In this document: in pieces, positions 1 through 8,664 of the stretch
Numbering within the stretch: position 1 is the stretch's first letter
Layout of the letters: every line of letters starts with the position of its first letter
NCBI RefSeq assembly: GCF_900187565.1
Contig: NZ_FYED01000016.1
Span: 1-64,000 of the forward strand
DNA from: Pseudomonas sp. Irchel 3A7
GTDB lineage: Bacteria; Pseudomonadota; Gammaproteobacteria; Pseudomonadales; Pseudomonadaceae
DNA length: 64,000 nucleotides
Direction of reading: 5' to 3'
The notes under the pieces: generated by a model
What the model saw: the letters and a program-made list of their open reading frames with translations, nothing else
What the model was told of the DNA's origin: nothing
Databases searched by the model: none
Translations under genes and position numbers: made by a program

Positions 1-279
1 GGCCCCCAAACAGATCATCTGTGCAGCAATGCGCAAGCTCCTACATTTTGTCTACGCCGTTCTTAAATCGGGCCAGCCATTTGACCCGAATTTTGCGCTT
101 GCCCGATGAGGGACAAGACGGTATCTACAGGATCGCGGTCCATGTGGGAGCTGCCGAAGGCTGCGATCTTTTTTTGTTTTGTCTCAATATATGGGATTGA
201 TATTTATATATTGAGATTTATGGGTGTCCAGGTTTATAGTCCGCCTCACTCACTGCCAAAAAACAAAACAGGTGAAGCG
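1..279. other. Intergenic leader upstream of the dgo operon
   Basis: No gene is supported here. An open frame runs through in phase with dgoK from about 106, but it lacks kinase-like sequence and a ribosome binding site. The stretch holds an A+T-rich control region at 182-240, annotated separately. Confidence 0.6.
182..240 (+). promoter_or_regulatory. Putative operator and promoter of the galactonate operon
   Basis: A perfect inverted repeat with 11-bp arms, TCTCAATATAT (182-192) and ATATATTGAGA (206-216), is separated by 13 bp. The right arm contains TTGAGA (211-216), which lies 18 bp before TATAGT (235-240), a plausible sigma-70 -35/-10 pair 40 bp upstream of the dgoK start. Operator overlap with the -35 box suggests repression. 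The IclR regulator encoded at the end of the operon is the obvious candidate ligand-responsive protein; that link is inference. Confidence 0.6.
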
Positions 280-1272
280 ATGCGGGCGCAATTGATCGCG
301 CTGGATTGGGGGACAACCTCATTACGTGCTTACAAACTTGCCGCGGGCGGCCAGGTGCTCGAGCAGCGTTCGCTGTCGTCGGGGATCATGCAGCTGCCCA
401 AGGCGCCGCGAATCATCGGCGGTCGCGAATGCACCGATGGTTTTGAACTGGCCTTCGATGAGGCCTGCGGTGACTGGCTCGATGCCCAACCCGATTTGCC
501 GGTGATTGCCTGCGGCATGGTCGGCAGCGCCCAGGGCTGGCGCGAAGCGGCTTACCGCGATACACCGGCGAACGTCGCCAGTCTCGGAACCTCCCTGCAA
601 ATTGTGCGCAGTCTTCGCGGTGTCGACGTGCACATCGTGCCTGGGGTGATTCAGCGTTCGCACTTGCCCAACGTCATGCGTGGTGAAGAAACCCAGGTAC
701 TCGGCGTGCTGCAAACCCTGTCGAGCGAGGCGGGCGCCGATCTGCTGATCGGCCTGCCGGGCAGCCATTCGAAATGGGTGGAAGTGACCGAAGGCTGCAT
801 CGTGCATTTCGATACGTTCATGACCGGCGAAGTCTTCGCCGTGCTCAGCGAACACAGCATTCTGGGGCGCACGCAGCAGCGCGGCGGCGCGTTCGATGGT
901 GAGGCTTTCGATCGCGGCGTGCAGGTCGCGTTATCGGCGGACGGCGACATCGGTGTGCTGTCGACCCTGTTCAGTGCCCGCAGCCTGGGCCTGACCGGTG
1001 AACTGAGCACCACGGCGCAGGCGGATTATCTGTCCGGCCTGCTGATTGGCCATGAACTGGCAGCCCTGGCCAACGTTCAACGACGCCGACGCAACAGCGT
1101 GCACCTGCCTTCAATCATCCTGATCGGCAATTCCCAACTGTGCAGCCGCTATAGCCGGGCCCTCGACGCCTGCGGTTTTGCCCGGGTGACCCTGGCCGAA
1201 CAGGCCACCGAACGCGGGTTGTGGCAACTGGCGGTCGCCGCCGGATTGATTGCCGCCAGCCCATCCCGTTAA
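280..1272 (+). CDS. dgoK: 2-dehydro-3-deoxygalactonokinase
   Basis: Phosphorylates 2-keto-3-deoxygalactonate to the 6-phosphate, the second step of D-galactonate catabolism, in the cytoplasm. The 330-aa product begins MRAQLIALDWGTTSLRAY, with the N-terminal DWGTTS phosphate-binding signature of the family, and contains the glycine-rich LLIGLPGSHSKWV segment near residue 155. An ATG at 280 follows a GGTGAAG ribosome-binding region; the longer upstream frame has no homology-like content. It is the first gene of dgoK-dgoA-dgoD-dgoT, with 19 bp to dgoA. Product length and motifs fit the family well. Confidence 0.92.
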   Translation: MRAQLIALDWGTTSLRAYKLAAGGQVLEQRSLSSGIMQLPKAPRIIGGRECTDGFELAFDEACGDWLDAQPDLPVIACGMVGSAQGWREAAYRDTPANVASLGTSLQIVRSLRGVDVHIVPGVIQRSHLPNVMRGEETQVLGVLQTLSSEAGADLLIGLPGSHSKWVEVTEGCIVHFDTFMTGEVFAVLSEHSILGRTQQRGGAFDGEAFDRGVQVALSADGDIGVLSTLFSARSLGLTGELSTTAQADYLSGLLIGHELAALANVQRRRRNSVHLPSIILIGNSQLCSRYSRALDACGFARVTLAEQATERGLWQLAVAAGLIAASPSR

Positions 1273-1291
1273 ACCTGACTGGAGTCCTGAC

Positions 1292-1912
1292 ATGCTCAAA
1301 CAAGCACTGGCGCAAAACGGTCTGATCGCGATCCTGCGCGGCCTGCGTCCGCAAGAAGCCGCCGCCATCGGAGAAGTCCTGTACGCAGCCGGATTTCGCG
1401 TCATCGAAGTGCCGCTCAATTCCCCCGAGCCGTACGAAAGTATCCGCATCCTGCGCAGTACCTTGCCCGCCGATTGCCTGATCGGTGCAGGCACGGTGCT
1501 GACGCCGGAGCAGGTCGAGCAAGTGAAGGCGGCAGGTGGCCAGGTGATCGTCATGCCCCACAGCGATCCCAAGGTGCTACGCGCGGCGAAAGCGGCCGGT
1601 TTGTATCTGTCGCCGGGCGTCGCCACGCCGACCGAAGCCTTCGCGGCGCTGGCCGAAGGTGCGGATGTGCTGAAGATGTTCCCGGCCGAGCAGATGGGCC
1701 CGGCGGTCGTCAAAGCCTGGCTCGCGGTGCTGCCGGCGGGAACGATTCTGGCGCCGGTCGGCGGGATCACCCCGGACAACATGCAGGTGTTCATCGACGC
1801 GGGTGTCAAAGGCTTCGGCCTGGGTTCGGGCTTGTTCAAGCCGGGCATGACGCCTGAGCAAGTGTCGGTCAGTGCCAAGGCCTATGTCGCTGCATGGAAC
1901 GCTCTGCGTTAA
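1292..1912 (+). CDS. dgoA: 2-dehydro-3-deoxy-6-phosphogalactonate aldolase
   Basis: Cleaves 2-keto-3-deoxy-6-phosphogalactonate into pyruvate and glyceraldehyde 3-phosphate. The 206-aa protein is a class I KDPG/KDPGal aldolase: VIEVPLNSPEP holds the catalytic glutamate, GAGTVLT is the family signature, and the Schiff-base lysine is in DVLKMFPAEQMGP. The C-terminal GGITPDNM and GLGSGLF segments bind phosphate. The start at 1292 is preceded by GGAG at 1281-1284; the frame extends upstream into dgoK without coding sense. KDPGal rather than KDPG specificity is inferred from the galactonate gene context. Confidence 0.92.
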   Translation: MLKQALAQNGLIAILRGLRPQEAAAIGEVLYAAGFRVIEVPLNSPEPYESIRILRSTLPADCLIGAGTVLTPEQVEQVKAAGGQVIVMPHSDPKVLRAAKAAGLYLSPGVATPTEAFAALAEGADVLKMFPAEQMGPAVVKAWLAVLPAGTILAPVGGITPDNMQVFIDAGVKGFGLGSGLFKPGMTPEQVSVSAKAYVAAWNALR

Positions 1913-1960
1913 GACTTTTCCGGCGCCGATCGCGCTGCAAATAACAAGAGAGACAACCAG

Positions 1961-3109
1961 ATGAAAATCACCAAACTGACCACCTTCATCGTTCCGCCGC
2001 GCTGGTGCTTCCTCAAGGTCGAAACCGACGAAGGCGTCACCGGCTGGGGCGAGCCCGTGGTCGAAGGCCGTGCCCACACCGTTGCCGCGGCCGTTGAAGA
2101 ATTGTCCGACTACCTGATCGGCAAGGACCCACGCAACATCGAAGACATCTGGACCGTGCTTTACCGCGGTGGCTTCTATCGCGGCGGTGCGATCCACATG
2201 AGCGCCCTGGCCGGTATCGACCAGGCGTTGTGGGACATCAAGGGCAAGGCGTTGGGGGTGTCGGTCAGCGACCTGCTGGGCGGCCAGGTGCGGGACAAGA
2301 TACGCGTGTATTCGTGGATCGGCGGCGACCGTCCGGCAGACACCGCGCGGGCGGCAAAAGAAGCGGTCAGCCGTGGTTTCACCGCGGTAAAAATGAACGG
2401 CACCGAAGAGTTGCAGTTCCTCGATACCTTCGAAAAAGTCGACCTGGCCCTGGCCAATGTCGCGGCCGTACGTGATGCGGTGGGTCCGAACGTCGGCATC
2501 GGCGTGGACTTCCATGGCCGGGTGCACAAGCCGATGGCTAAGGTGCTGATGAAGGAACTCGACCCGTACAAACTGATGTTCATCGAAGAGCCGGTACTCA
2601 GCGAAAACTACGAAGCGCTCAAGGAACTGGCGCCGCTGACCAGCACGCCGATTGCCCTGGGTGAGCGCCTGTTCTCGCGCTGGGATTTCAAGCGCGTGCT
2701 CAGCGAAGGCTATGTCGACATCATTCAACCCGATGCGTCCCACGCCGGCGGCATCACCGAAACCCGCAAGATCGCCAACATGGCCGAGGCCTACGACGTG
2801 GCGTTGGCGCTGCATTGTCCGTTGGGCCCGATTGCATTGGCCGCGTGCCTGCAACTGGATGCGGTCTGCTACAACGCGTTCATCCAGGAACAAAGCCTGG
2901 GCATCCACTACAACGAGAGCAACGACCTGCTCGACTATGTGAAGGACCCACGGGTATTCGACTACGACAAAGGCTTCGTGAAGATCCCGAATGGCCCGGG
3001 CCTGGGCATCGAGATCAACGAGGAATACGTGATCGAACGCGCGGCTGTCGGCCACCGCTGGCGCAACCCGATCTGGCGCCACGCCGACGGCAGCTTTGCC
3101 GAGTGGTGA
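1961..3109 (+). CDS. dgoD: D-galactonate dehydratase
   Basis: Dehydrates D-galactonate to 2-keto-3-deoxygalactonate, the first step of the pathway. This 382-aa member of the enolase superfamily (mandelate racemase subgroup) has the capping domain at about residues 1-115. The barrel ligands are visible: FHGRVHK (Asp just before), FIEEPVL (Glu) and LGERLFSRW (Glu). The catalytic histidine is in ALHCPLGPIALAA. It starts with MKITKLTTFIVPPRW after an AGAGAGA ribosome-binding stretch, 48 bp after dgoA. Length equals that of the E. coli enzyme. Confidence 0.94.
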   Translation: MKITKLTTFIVPPRWCFLKVETDEGVTGWGEPVVEGRAHTVAAAVEELSDYLIGKDPRNIEDIWTVLYRGGFYRGGAIHMSALAGIDQALWDIKGKALGVSVSDLLGGQVRDKIRVYSWIGGDRPADTARAAKEAVSRGFTAVKMNGTEELQFLDTFEKVDLALANVAAVRDAVGPNVGIGVDFHGRVHKPMAKVLMKELDPYKLMFIEEPVLSENYEALKELAPLTSTPIALGERLFSRWDFKRVLSEGYVDIIQPDASHAGGITETRKIANMAEAYDVALALHCPLGPIALAACLQLDAVCYNAFIQEQSLGIHYNESNDLLDYVKDPRVFDYDKGFVKIPNGPGLGIEINEEYVIERAAVGHRWRNPIWRHADGSFAEW

Positions 3110-3133
3110 TCACTCCCTGATTCAACACTGAAT

Positions 3134-3227
3134 CCTGTGGGAGCTGGCTTGCCAGCGATGGCGGCGGCACATCCAGCATTGATGTGACTGACAGGATGCT
3201 ATCGCTGGCGAGCCAGCTCCCACAGGG
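3134..3227. repeat. REP pair (GGGAGCTGGCTTGCCAGC class)
   Basis: Two inverted copies of GTGGGAGCTGGCTTGCCAGC flank a short spacer in the dgoD-dgoT gap. This is a different sequence class from the GCGAGCCTGCTCGC pairs seen elsewhere in the window. It can form a long hairpin in mRNA and may dampen transcription or translation of dgoT relative to the enzymes. Confidence 0.85.
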
Positions 3228-3280
3228 TTCAGTACTAGTTTCACGACGACCTCAATAAACATAAAAAGAGGCACCCCCCC

Positions 3281-4591
3281 ATGCAACCGCAAACCCTCAC
3301 CGGGCAGGCGTCGTTGGTGACGCCCAGCCGCAAGCGGTTTTTCATCATGGTCCTGCTGTTCATCACCGTGGTGATCAACTACCTGGACCGCAGCAACCTG
3401 TCGATTGCCGCGCCGGCGCTGACCAGCGACCTGGGCATCGATCCGATTCACGTCGGCCTGATCTTTTCAGCCTTCGGCTGGACCTACGCCGCCATGCAGA
3501 TTCCCGGTGGCTGGCTGGTGGACCGGGTACCGCCGCGCATTCTCTACAGCGTTGCACTGTTGCTGTGGTCGGTGGCCACGGTGATGCTGGGTTTCGCCGC
3601 CAGTTTCATCGCGCTGTTCGTGCTGCGCATGGCGGTAGGCGCTCTGGAAGCACCGGCCTATCCGATCAACAGCCGCGTCGTCACCACCTGGTTTCCGGAG
3701 CGCGAACGGGCTACGGCCATCGGTTTCTACACCTCCGGGCAGTTTGTCGGCCTGGCGTTCCTGACACCGGTGCTGGCCTGGCTGCAGCATCACTATGGCT
3801 GGCACATGGTGTTCGTCAGCACCGGCGCGGTGGGCATTATCTGGGCCGTGATCTGGTACGCGGTCTATCGCGAACCCCGGGATTTCAAAGGTGCCAACGA
3901 TGCTGAAATCGAGCTGATCCGCGAAGGCGGTGGCCTCGTCGACATTCAGTCCGAACAAGCCAAAGTCAAAGCCAAATTCAGTTGGACCGACCTCGGCATT
4001 GTCCTGACCAAGCGCAAACTCTGGGGCATCTACCTCGGCCAGTTCTGCCTCAACTCGACGCTGTGGTTTTTCCTGACGTGGTTCCCGACCTACCTGGTGA
4101 AATATCGCGGCATGGACTTCATCAAGTCCGGCCTGCTGGCGTCGCTGCCGTTTCTCGCGGCTTTTGTCGGCGTGCTGTGTTCGGGTTTCTTCTCCGACTT
4201 CCTGATCCGTCGTGGTTATTCGGTAGGTTTCGCCCGCAAGTTACCGATCATCAGTGGTCTGCTGATTTCCACCTCGATTATCGGTGCCAACTTCGTTGAG
4301 TCGACGCCGCTGGTGATTGCCTTCCTCGCGTTGGCGTTTTTCGGCAACGGCCTGGCTTCGATCACCTGGTCGCTGGTGTCGACCCTGGCACCGGCGCGCT
4401 TGCTGGGTCTGACCGGTGGGGTGTTCAACTTCATCGGCAACCTGTCGGCCATCGCCACGCCGATTGTCATCGGTTTCCTCGCCACGGGCGATTCTTTTGC
4501 TCCGGCGATCACCTACATCTCGGTGCTGGCGTTGATGGGGGCACTTTCCTACGTGTTGCTGGTGGGCAAGGTCGAGCGTATCAAGTTGTAG
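3281..4591 (+). CDS. dgoT: MFS transporter, probable D-galactonate permease
   Basis: The 436-aa inner-membrane protein has twelve predicted helices and belongs to the anion:cation symporter family of the major facilitator superfamily, which imports hexonates and hexuronates with protons. The first helix carries the family motif NYLDRSNLSIAAPAL, followed by PGGWLVDRVPPR in the loop between helices 2 and 3. Position directly downstream of dgoKAD points to galactonate as substrate. It starts at 3281 after AAAAGAGGC, with a REP pair between it and dgoD. Confidence 0.88.
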   Translation: MQPQTLTGQASLVTPSRKRFFIMVLLFITVVINYLDRSNLSIAAPALTSDLGIDPIHVGLIFSAFGWTYAAMQIPGGWLVDRVPPRILYSVALLLWSVATVMLGFAASFIALFVLRMAVGALEAPAYPINSRVVTTWFPERERATAIGFYTSGQFVGLAFLTPVLAWLQHHYGWHMVFVSTGAVGIIWAVIWYAVYREPRDFKGANDAEIELIREGGGLVDIQSEQAKVKAKFSWTDLGIVLTKRKLWGIYLGQFCLNSTLWFFLTWFPTYLVKYRGMDFIKSGLLASLPFLAAFVGVLCSGFFSDFLIRRGYSVGFARKLPIISGLLISTSIIGANFVESTPLVIAFLALAFFGNGLASITWSLVSTLAPARLLGLTGGVFNFIGNLSAIATPIVIGFLATGDSFAPAITYISVLALMGALSYVLLVGKVERIKL

Positions 4592-4651
4592 TCTTGGCAT
4601 GCGGGCGACCATAATGCCGCCCGTTCCCTCGCTCAACGGTAAAGGCTGAAT

Positions 4652-5455
4652 ATGCAGGAAGACGCCCCAAAAATCGCCAAGGACGCCGCGCCGACCGGCA
4701 CCCAGACCCTGCTTCGCGGTCTGGGTGTAGTTCAGGCCGTAGCCAGCGGCGCCCGCGATCTCAAGGAAATCGCCCGGCTGATCGGCACCACGCGCAGCAC
4801 CACCCATCGTCTGGCCAGTTGCCTGGTGGACGAACGTTATCTGCGGGTGGTGCCGCAAGTCGGTTATCTGCTGGGGCCGAAGCTGATCGAACTGGGGTTT
4901 CAGGCGCGGGAAGAGTTGCCGTTGGTGACCCTGGCCGGGCCGTATCTGGATGAACTGTCGGCGTTGACCGGCGACACCATTCACCTGGCCATCCGCGAAG
5001 GCGATGAAGTGCTGTACCTGCACAAGAATCCGGGACGCAATGGCCCGGAAATGCGTTCGCGTGTCGGCCATCGCATGCCGTTGGCGCGCACCGGGATCGG
5101 CAAGGCCCTGATGCTCGATGACACACCGCAAGAGTGGCAGCGGCTGTACGAAATCAGCCTGCCGGCAGGCGGAAAAAATCAGTTCTGGCCGCAGCATCCG
5201 GAGCAGTCCTGGGAGCAGTTCCAGCAGCGCATGCTCGAATATGTCGCCGGTGGCTACGCCTTCGATCTGGAAGACAACGAACCCTCGATACGCTGCGTGG
5301 CGGCACCGATCCGCGATGCCAGCAAGCGCATTGTCGCCGGCATCAGCATCGCCAGTACCGTGCCCTACATGCCGTTGGAAAAAATGGCCGAGCTGATTCC
5401 CCTGATCAAAGGGGCTACGGCCCGGTTGTCAGCGGAACTTGGTTTGAAGGTATAA
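4652..5455 (+). CDS. IclR-family transcriptional regulator of the galactonate operon
   Basis: The 267-aa protein has an N-terminal winged helix (residues 15-75, including IARLIGTTRSTTHRLASCL) and a C-terminal IclR effector-binding domain (about 90-260, with RSRVGHRMPLARTGIGKA and the late segment GYAFDLEDNEPSIRCVAAP). It is probably a repressor that binds the palindrome upstream of dgoK and is released by a galactonate intermediate. Note that E. coli DgoR is a GntR protein, so regulation differs in this lineage. It lies 60 bp after dgoT and is probably co-transcribed. Confidence 0.85.
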   Translation: MQEDAPKIAKDAAPTGTQTLLRGLGVVQAVASGARDLKEIARLIGTTRSTTHRLASCLVDERYLRVVPQVGYLLGPKLIELGFQAREELPLVTLAGPYLDELSALTGDTIHLAIREGDEVLYLHKNPGRNGPEMRSRVGHRMPLARTGIGKALMLDDTPQEWQRLYEISLPAGGKNQFWPQHPEQSWEQFQQRMLEYVAGGYAFDLEDNEPSIRCVAAPIRDASKRIVAGISIASTVPYMPLEKMAELIPLIKGATARLSAELGLKV

Positions 5456-5465
5456 GGCGCGAAGG

Positions 5466-5741
5466 TCAGGTTTCGGCCTTCTTCTCAGCCACACCCAGCT
5501 CTTTCAGGCGATGATCGATCAGCTGGCATTTGTCCGGCAGATCCTTGGAAGCGGTCCCCAAATCCATTTTCTGCAGCTCATCGTTGATTTCCTTGGCCTT
5601 GGCCGGGTTCTGCTCGGTCAATTTGGTAACTTCCCGAGCCAACTGTTCGCGCTTGATGGTGGCTTCCTCAGGTGTGCAGGCCCAGACGGGCAGGGCGCAG
5701 GCGAGGGTGGCGGCGAGGGTGAGTTTCAGCAGGGTTTTCAT
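5466..5741 (-). CDS. Small secreted protein of unknown function
   Basis: The 91-aa product has a clear signal peptide, MKTLLKLTLAATLACALPVWA, with cleavage likely after the AxA-like PVWA. The mature part of about 70 residues is charged and helical and holds two cysteines (CTPEE and DKCQL) that could form a disulfide in the periplasm. I recognise no named family beyond conserved Pseudomonas hypotheticals. A GAGG ribosome binding site precedes the ATG. It is convergent with the IclR gene and ends 10 bp from it. Confidence 0.72.
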   Translation of the reverse strand: MKTLLKLTLAATLACALPVWACTPEEATIKREQLAREVTKLTEQNPAKAKEINDELQKMDLGTASKDLPDKCQLIDHRLKELGVAEKKAET

Positions 5742-5853
5742 CGGTCAGGCCTCGGTTCCGGTTAAGGCGGGTTAACCGGTTGAGGGCTCGTGGGTGGAAA
5801 AAGTTCAGACAGGTCTGGGCTGAAGTTGTCTCTCAAAAACACCGCCAACCCAC

Positions 5854-5943
5854 TGTGGGAGCGAGCCTGCTCGCGAAGGCGGTGGTTTAGTCAATATTGA
5901 TGTTGGCTGACACACAGCTTTCGCGAGCAGGCTCGCTCCCACA
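5854..5943. repeat. REP pair (GGGAGCGAGCCTGCTCGC class)
   Basis: Inverted copies of TGTGGGAGCGAGCCTGCTCG stand in head-to-head orientation about 45 bp apart, between the 91-aa secreted protein and the DUF899 gene. This is the commonest REP class in the window. Confidence 0.9.
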
Positions 5944-5964
5944 AAGGACCTGCGGGTATCCAAT

Positions 5965-6699
5965 TTAACCTCCGTGGCAGCAACTGGGTTTCGCCGCGTC
6001 CTCATACTTGTCGTGATGCCTTACCCACTCCATGATTTCCTCCTCGTTGCGTCCTTTGGGCGTCAGGTCAAGGTAGTTGTAGGCACCAACCAGCAGGTCC
6101 AGACCACGGGCATAAGTCGAGTAGGTGTGAAAAATCTCACCGGCTTCATTGCGATAAAACACGCTGAGCCCTGGCAGTTCTTCTTCGGAGCCGTCGGTCT
6201 TTTCATAGTTGTAGGTGGCTTTGCCGGCGGCGACGTCTTCGGCTCGGGCCGAGACGCCAAAGTCGTAGTTGAAGTCGCAGCCTTCGGACGACACCCAGTC
6301 AAATCTCCAGCCCATGCGCCGTTTGAAGGCCTGGAATTCGGCGAACGGGGCGTGGGAAACCGCTACCACTGCTACATCGTGGTGGGCCAGGTGCTGGTTG
6401 GCGCCGTCGATGTGGTCGGAGAGGAACGAGCAACCGGGGCAGCCCTCATCCCAGCCTTCGGCAAACATGAAGTGGTAAATGACCAGCTGGCAGCGGCCAC
6501 CGAACAGGTCGGCGAGTTTCAGTTCGCCTTGCGGCCCCTGGAAGTGGTAGTCCTTGTCGATTTTCACCCAGGGCAGGGCGCGGCGTTCGGCGCTGAGTCT
6601 GTCCCGTTCCTTGGTGAAGGCCTTTTCGTGGGCCAGGTGCTGTATGCGGGCGGCGAGCCATTCTTCCCGGGACACGACGGGATGATTCTGAATGTTCAT
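5965..6699 (-). CDS. DUF899 thioredoxin-like protein
   Basis: The 244-aa cytosolic protein belongs to the DUF899 (AhpC/thioredoxin-fold) family of unknown enzymatic function. Family features visible are DKDYHFQGPQGE near residue 45, the peroxiredoxin-like HFMFAEGWDEGCPGCSFLSD with a CPGC dithiol near residue 85, and FNYDFGVS near 145. It ends in KPSCCHGG, a Cys-Cys-His tail that could bind metal. The start is the ATG at 6699, which has GCAGGAGAAATC just before it; a longer frame begins at 6738 without such a site. A redox role is inferred. Confidence 0.82.
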   Translation of the reverse strand: MNIQNHPVVSREEWLAARIQHLAHEKAFTKERDRLSAERRALPWVKIDKDYHFQGPQGELKLADLFGGRCQLVIYHFMFAEGWDEGCPGCSFLSDHIDGANQHLAHHDVAVVAVSHAPFAEFQAFKRRMGWRFDWVSSEGCDFNYDFGVSARAEDVAAGKATYNYEKTDGSEEELPGLSVFYRNEAGEIFHTYSTYARGLDLLVGAYNYLDLTPKGRNEEEIMEWVRHHDKYEDAAKPSCCHGG

Positions 6700-6877
6700 G
6701 GTGATTTCTCCTGCGTGGGGCTGGGAGGTGACGTACACAGCCTAGTCGTTTGGCCCTGGGGTAATTCGACATACCGCCGGTCGGTCGTAGCAAAAACCTG
6801 AGCTGAACGGCTACCGACCACGCCGGTCACAACCTATGAAGGCCCTCTCACTCTCGGGCTCCGGAGGTTGAATCAGG

Positions 6878-7267
6878 ATGACGACTTATAACTGGGATTT
6901 GATTGAGCGTTTGCTGCATGAGGTGCAGCACGGCGAAGCCAGCTTTACGCCACGGCCCTATGCCGAGCAGTATGTGGCAGCCAAAACGGCCGAAGGCGAG
7001 GTCACTGAAAACCTCGACCATCTGAAAGCAGTGGCTGGTGAGTATGAAAAATTGCTGTTGGCGCGAGGTTATATCGAACCCCGGCCCGAGGATCAGGGGG
7101 GGACGGGTTCAAATTACATTTTGACGATGCGCGGATCGAGGTTATTGAGCCTGATCGACAGCAGCATTCCCGGTAATGACCATCCGCGCCAAGTGCTGGA
7201 TGAGCAGGGCGATGCACTGGATGAAGCGACGTTTGATGAGGTGGCTTCGAAGGCGCAGATTGCTTGA
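6878..7267 (+). CDS. Conserved hypothetical protein, DUF2513-like
   Basis: The 129-aa cytosolic protein opens with WDLIERLLHEVQHGE and has the layout of DUF2513 proteins: a short helical start, then a winged-helix-like section in which a ligand or peptide might bind (TENLDHLKAVAGEYEKLL, then LTMRGSRLLSLI). The family is often found beside phage or defence genes, but nothing of that sort is nearby. A GGAGG lies 11 bp before the ATG. The family assignment is tentative. Confidence 0.6.
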   Translation: MTTYNWDLIERLLHEVQHGEASFTPRPYAEQYVAAKTAEGEVTENLDHLKAVAGEYEKLLLARGYIEPRPEDQGGTGSNYILTMRGSRLLSLIDSSIPGNDHPRQVLDEQGDALDEATFDEVASKAQIA

Positions 7268-7283
7268 GAACTACAAGTATCCC

Positions 7284-7378
7284 CCTGTGGGAGCGAGCCT
7301 GCTCGCGAATACGGTCTCATAGCCAACACATCTATCGATTGACCCACCGCATTCGCGAGCAGGCTCGCTCCCACAGGG
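7284..7378. repeat. REP pair (GGGAGCGAGCCTGCTCGC class)
   Basis: Head-to-head inverted copies begin CCTGTGGGAGCGAGCCTGCT and end in the complementary sequence. They lie between the convergent ends of the genes at 6878 and 7392. Confidence 0.9.
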
Positions 7379-7391
7379 ATTTGTGCAGCGT

Positions 7392-8261
7392 TCAACTCTG
7401 TTTTGCCGCCTTCAGACACTTCAAATCATTGAAGTCCTTGCGCACCCCCTCGATTTTCGTCAGCAACCGCTCACGTTGCTGCGGCGTGCTTTGCGCCATC
7501 AAGTCCACAAACAGTGAACGCGCCTGGGCTTCGGTTTTGGCGAAGGCTTCGCGGTAGGCTGGTGTCCACAAGCGCTCTCGATTCACCAGAAGTGTCTCGA
7601 TTCGTTGTGGGAATTCGGGGCTGTGACGTTGCGCAACGGCTGCACTGAATTGCTTCTGCCAGTGGACGCGGTTGGCGAGCCACTGCGTATTCTGGTCACC
7701 CAGAGCGTTGGACCACGCCACGACGCGTTGTTGCTGAGGGGGAGTGAGTGGCCCGAGCCAGGCATCCAGGCGTTTTTCCATGCGTTCGCCGCGGTCCTTG
7801 ATCTGCTGATCAAGGGACGGCTTGAGGTACAGCGCCTGGCGTTTGCGTTGGTCTTTGGCGAAGGCCTCGTTCATTTCGGCGACCTGCTGGTCATCCAGTC
7901 CTTGCAGCAACTCGATGGCGGACGGGGTGATTTCCCGCGCGGTCTCGGCGATCGCCTGTTCGGCTTCTTCGGTGCGGGCTTGCAATGCGGCATCGGTTAC
8001 CTGATTGGTCGCGATCATGGTCTGCAAGCGATCCAGCCAGTCCAGATAGCCTGGCAGTTGTGTGGTGCAGTGCCAGGTCAGGTGTTCCTTGAGGCGTTCG
8101 TTCAACCAGCCTTTTTGCTCGCCGTTCATGTCCAGGTAATCGCTGAGCGTCCAGGGGATGATCACGTCGAGGTTGCGGTAGGCCAGGCCCATGCGGCTGC
8201 ACGCGCCGAGAGCGAGCGTCACGGTGAGCACGAAAGCGAGCTGTTTCATCCAGCGGGACAT
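7392..8261 (-). CDS. DUF6279-family lipoprotein
   Basis: The 289-aa protein has a lipoprotein signal ending in LALGAC, so it should be lipidated on Cys20 and anchored in the envelope. The rest is helical and glutamine/arginine-rich (DRLQTMIATNQVTDAALQ, LTPPQQQRVVAWSNALG) and matches the DUF6279 family common in Pseudomonas, with YRNLDVIIPWTLSDYLDM after the lipobox as a typical start. Function is unknown. A GCAAGGA site precedes the ATG at 8261. Confidence 0.8.
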   Translation of the reverse strand: MSRWMKQLAFVLTVTLALGACSRMGLAYRNLDVIIPWTLSDYLDMNGEQKGWLNERLKEHLTWHCTTQLPGYLDWLDRLQTMIATNQVTDAALQARTEEAEQAIAETAREITPSAIELLQGLDDQQVAEMNEAFAKDQRKRQALYLKPSLDQQIKDRGERMEKRLDAWLGPLTPPQQQRVVAWSNALGDQNTQWLANRVHWQKQFSAAVAQRHSPEFPQRIETLLVNRERLWTPAYREAFAKTEAQARSLFVDLMAQSTPQQRERLLTKIEGVRKDFNDLKCLKAAKQS

Positions 8262-8475
8262 GGGCGAATCCTTGCGAAAGCCTGGCTTCGGGGACTGATT
8301 CTCATGTGAACGCAGGATGAGCCCGGCAGTTCAGCCGATCAATAGGCGGCGGACCGTGGCGTTGTTTCTGTACATGTCTTTTGGGGGAGGTGTTGCGGGG
8401 GAGGGTTCCAGTCCAAGCGCTTCGAAGCTCAAAGCGCTTGTGGACCAGGTGATGCGAGGTATTACTTTTGGGCTT
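8262..8475. other. Short gap with a hairpin
   Basis: No gene is seen. An inverted repeat with 8-bp arms, CAAGCGCT and AGCGCTTG (8414-8440), lies downstream of the minus-strand gene at 8476 and may act as a weak terminator or mRNA-end stabiliser, but it has no T-run. Confidence 0.4.
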
Positions 8476-8664
8476 TTATTTTTTACCCAGGGTGATCTGC
8501 TTGGACGGGCCGAACGTCTGGCCGCTGACGCCCTTGGCAATTTGCTGGATTTCACCGCCGGATTTGAGGAACGCAGCGATCTGATTGTTGATCGATTCGC
8601 TGGTTTCGACGGCTGGAGCTGGCTTTGCTTTGCTGGTGGATGCTTTTACGCGCATGGCGGCCAT
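8476..8664 (-). CDS. Small conserved hypothetical protein
   Basis: The 62-aa product begins MAAMRVKASTSK and ends KQITLGKK. It is lysine-rich with a proline/alanine-rich start and a compact helical middle (SINNQIAAFLKSGGEIQQI). No membrane segment or signal is visible. An ACAGG element precedes the ATG at 8664; a second ATG at 8655 is possible. I recognise it only as a conserved Pseudomonas small protein; the basic, GG-containing character is compatible with a nucleic-acid or ribosome partner, but that is a guess. Confidence 0.6.
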   Translation of the reverse strand: MAAMRVKASTSKAKPAPAVETSESINNQIAAFLKSGGEIQQIAKGVSGQTFGPSKQITLGKK

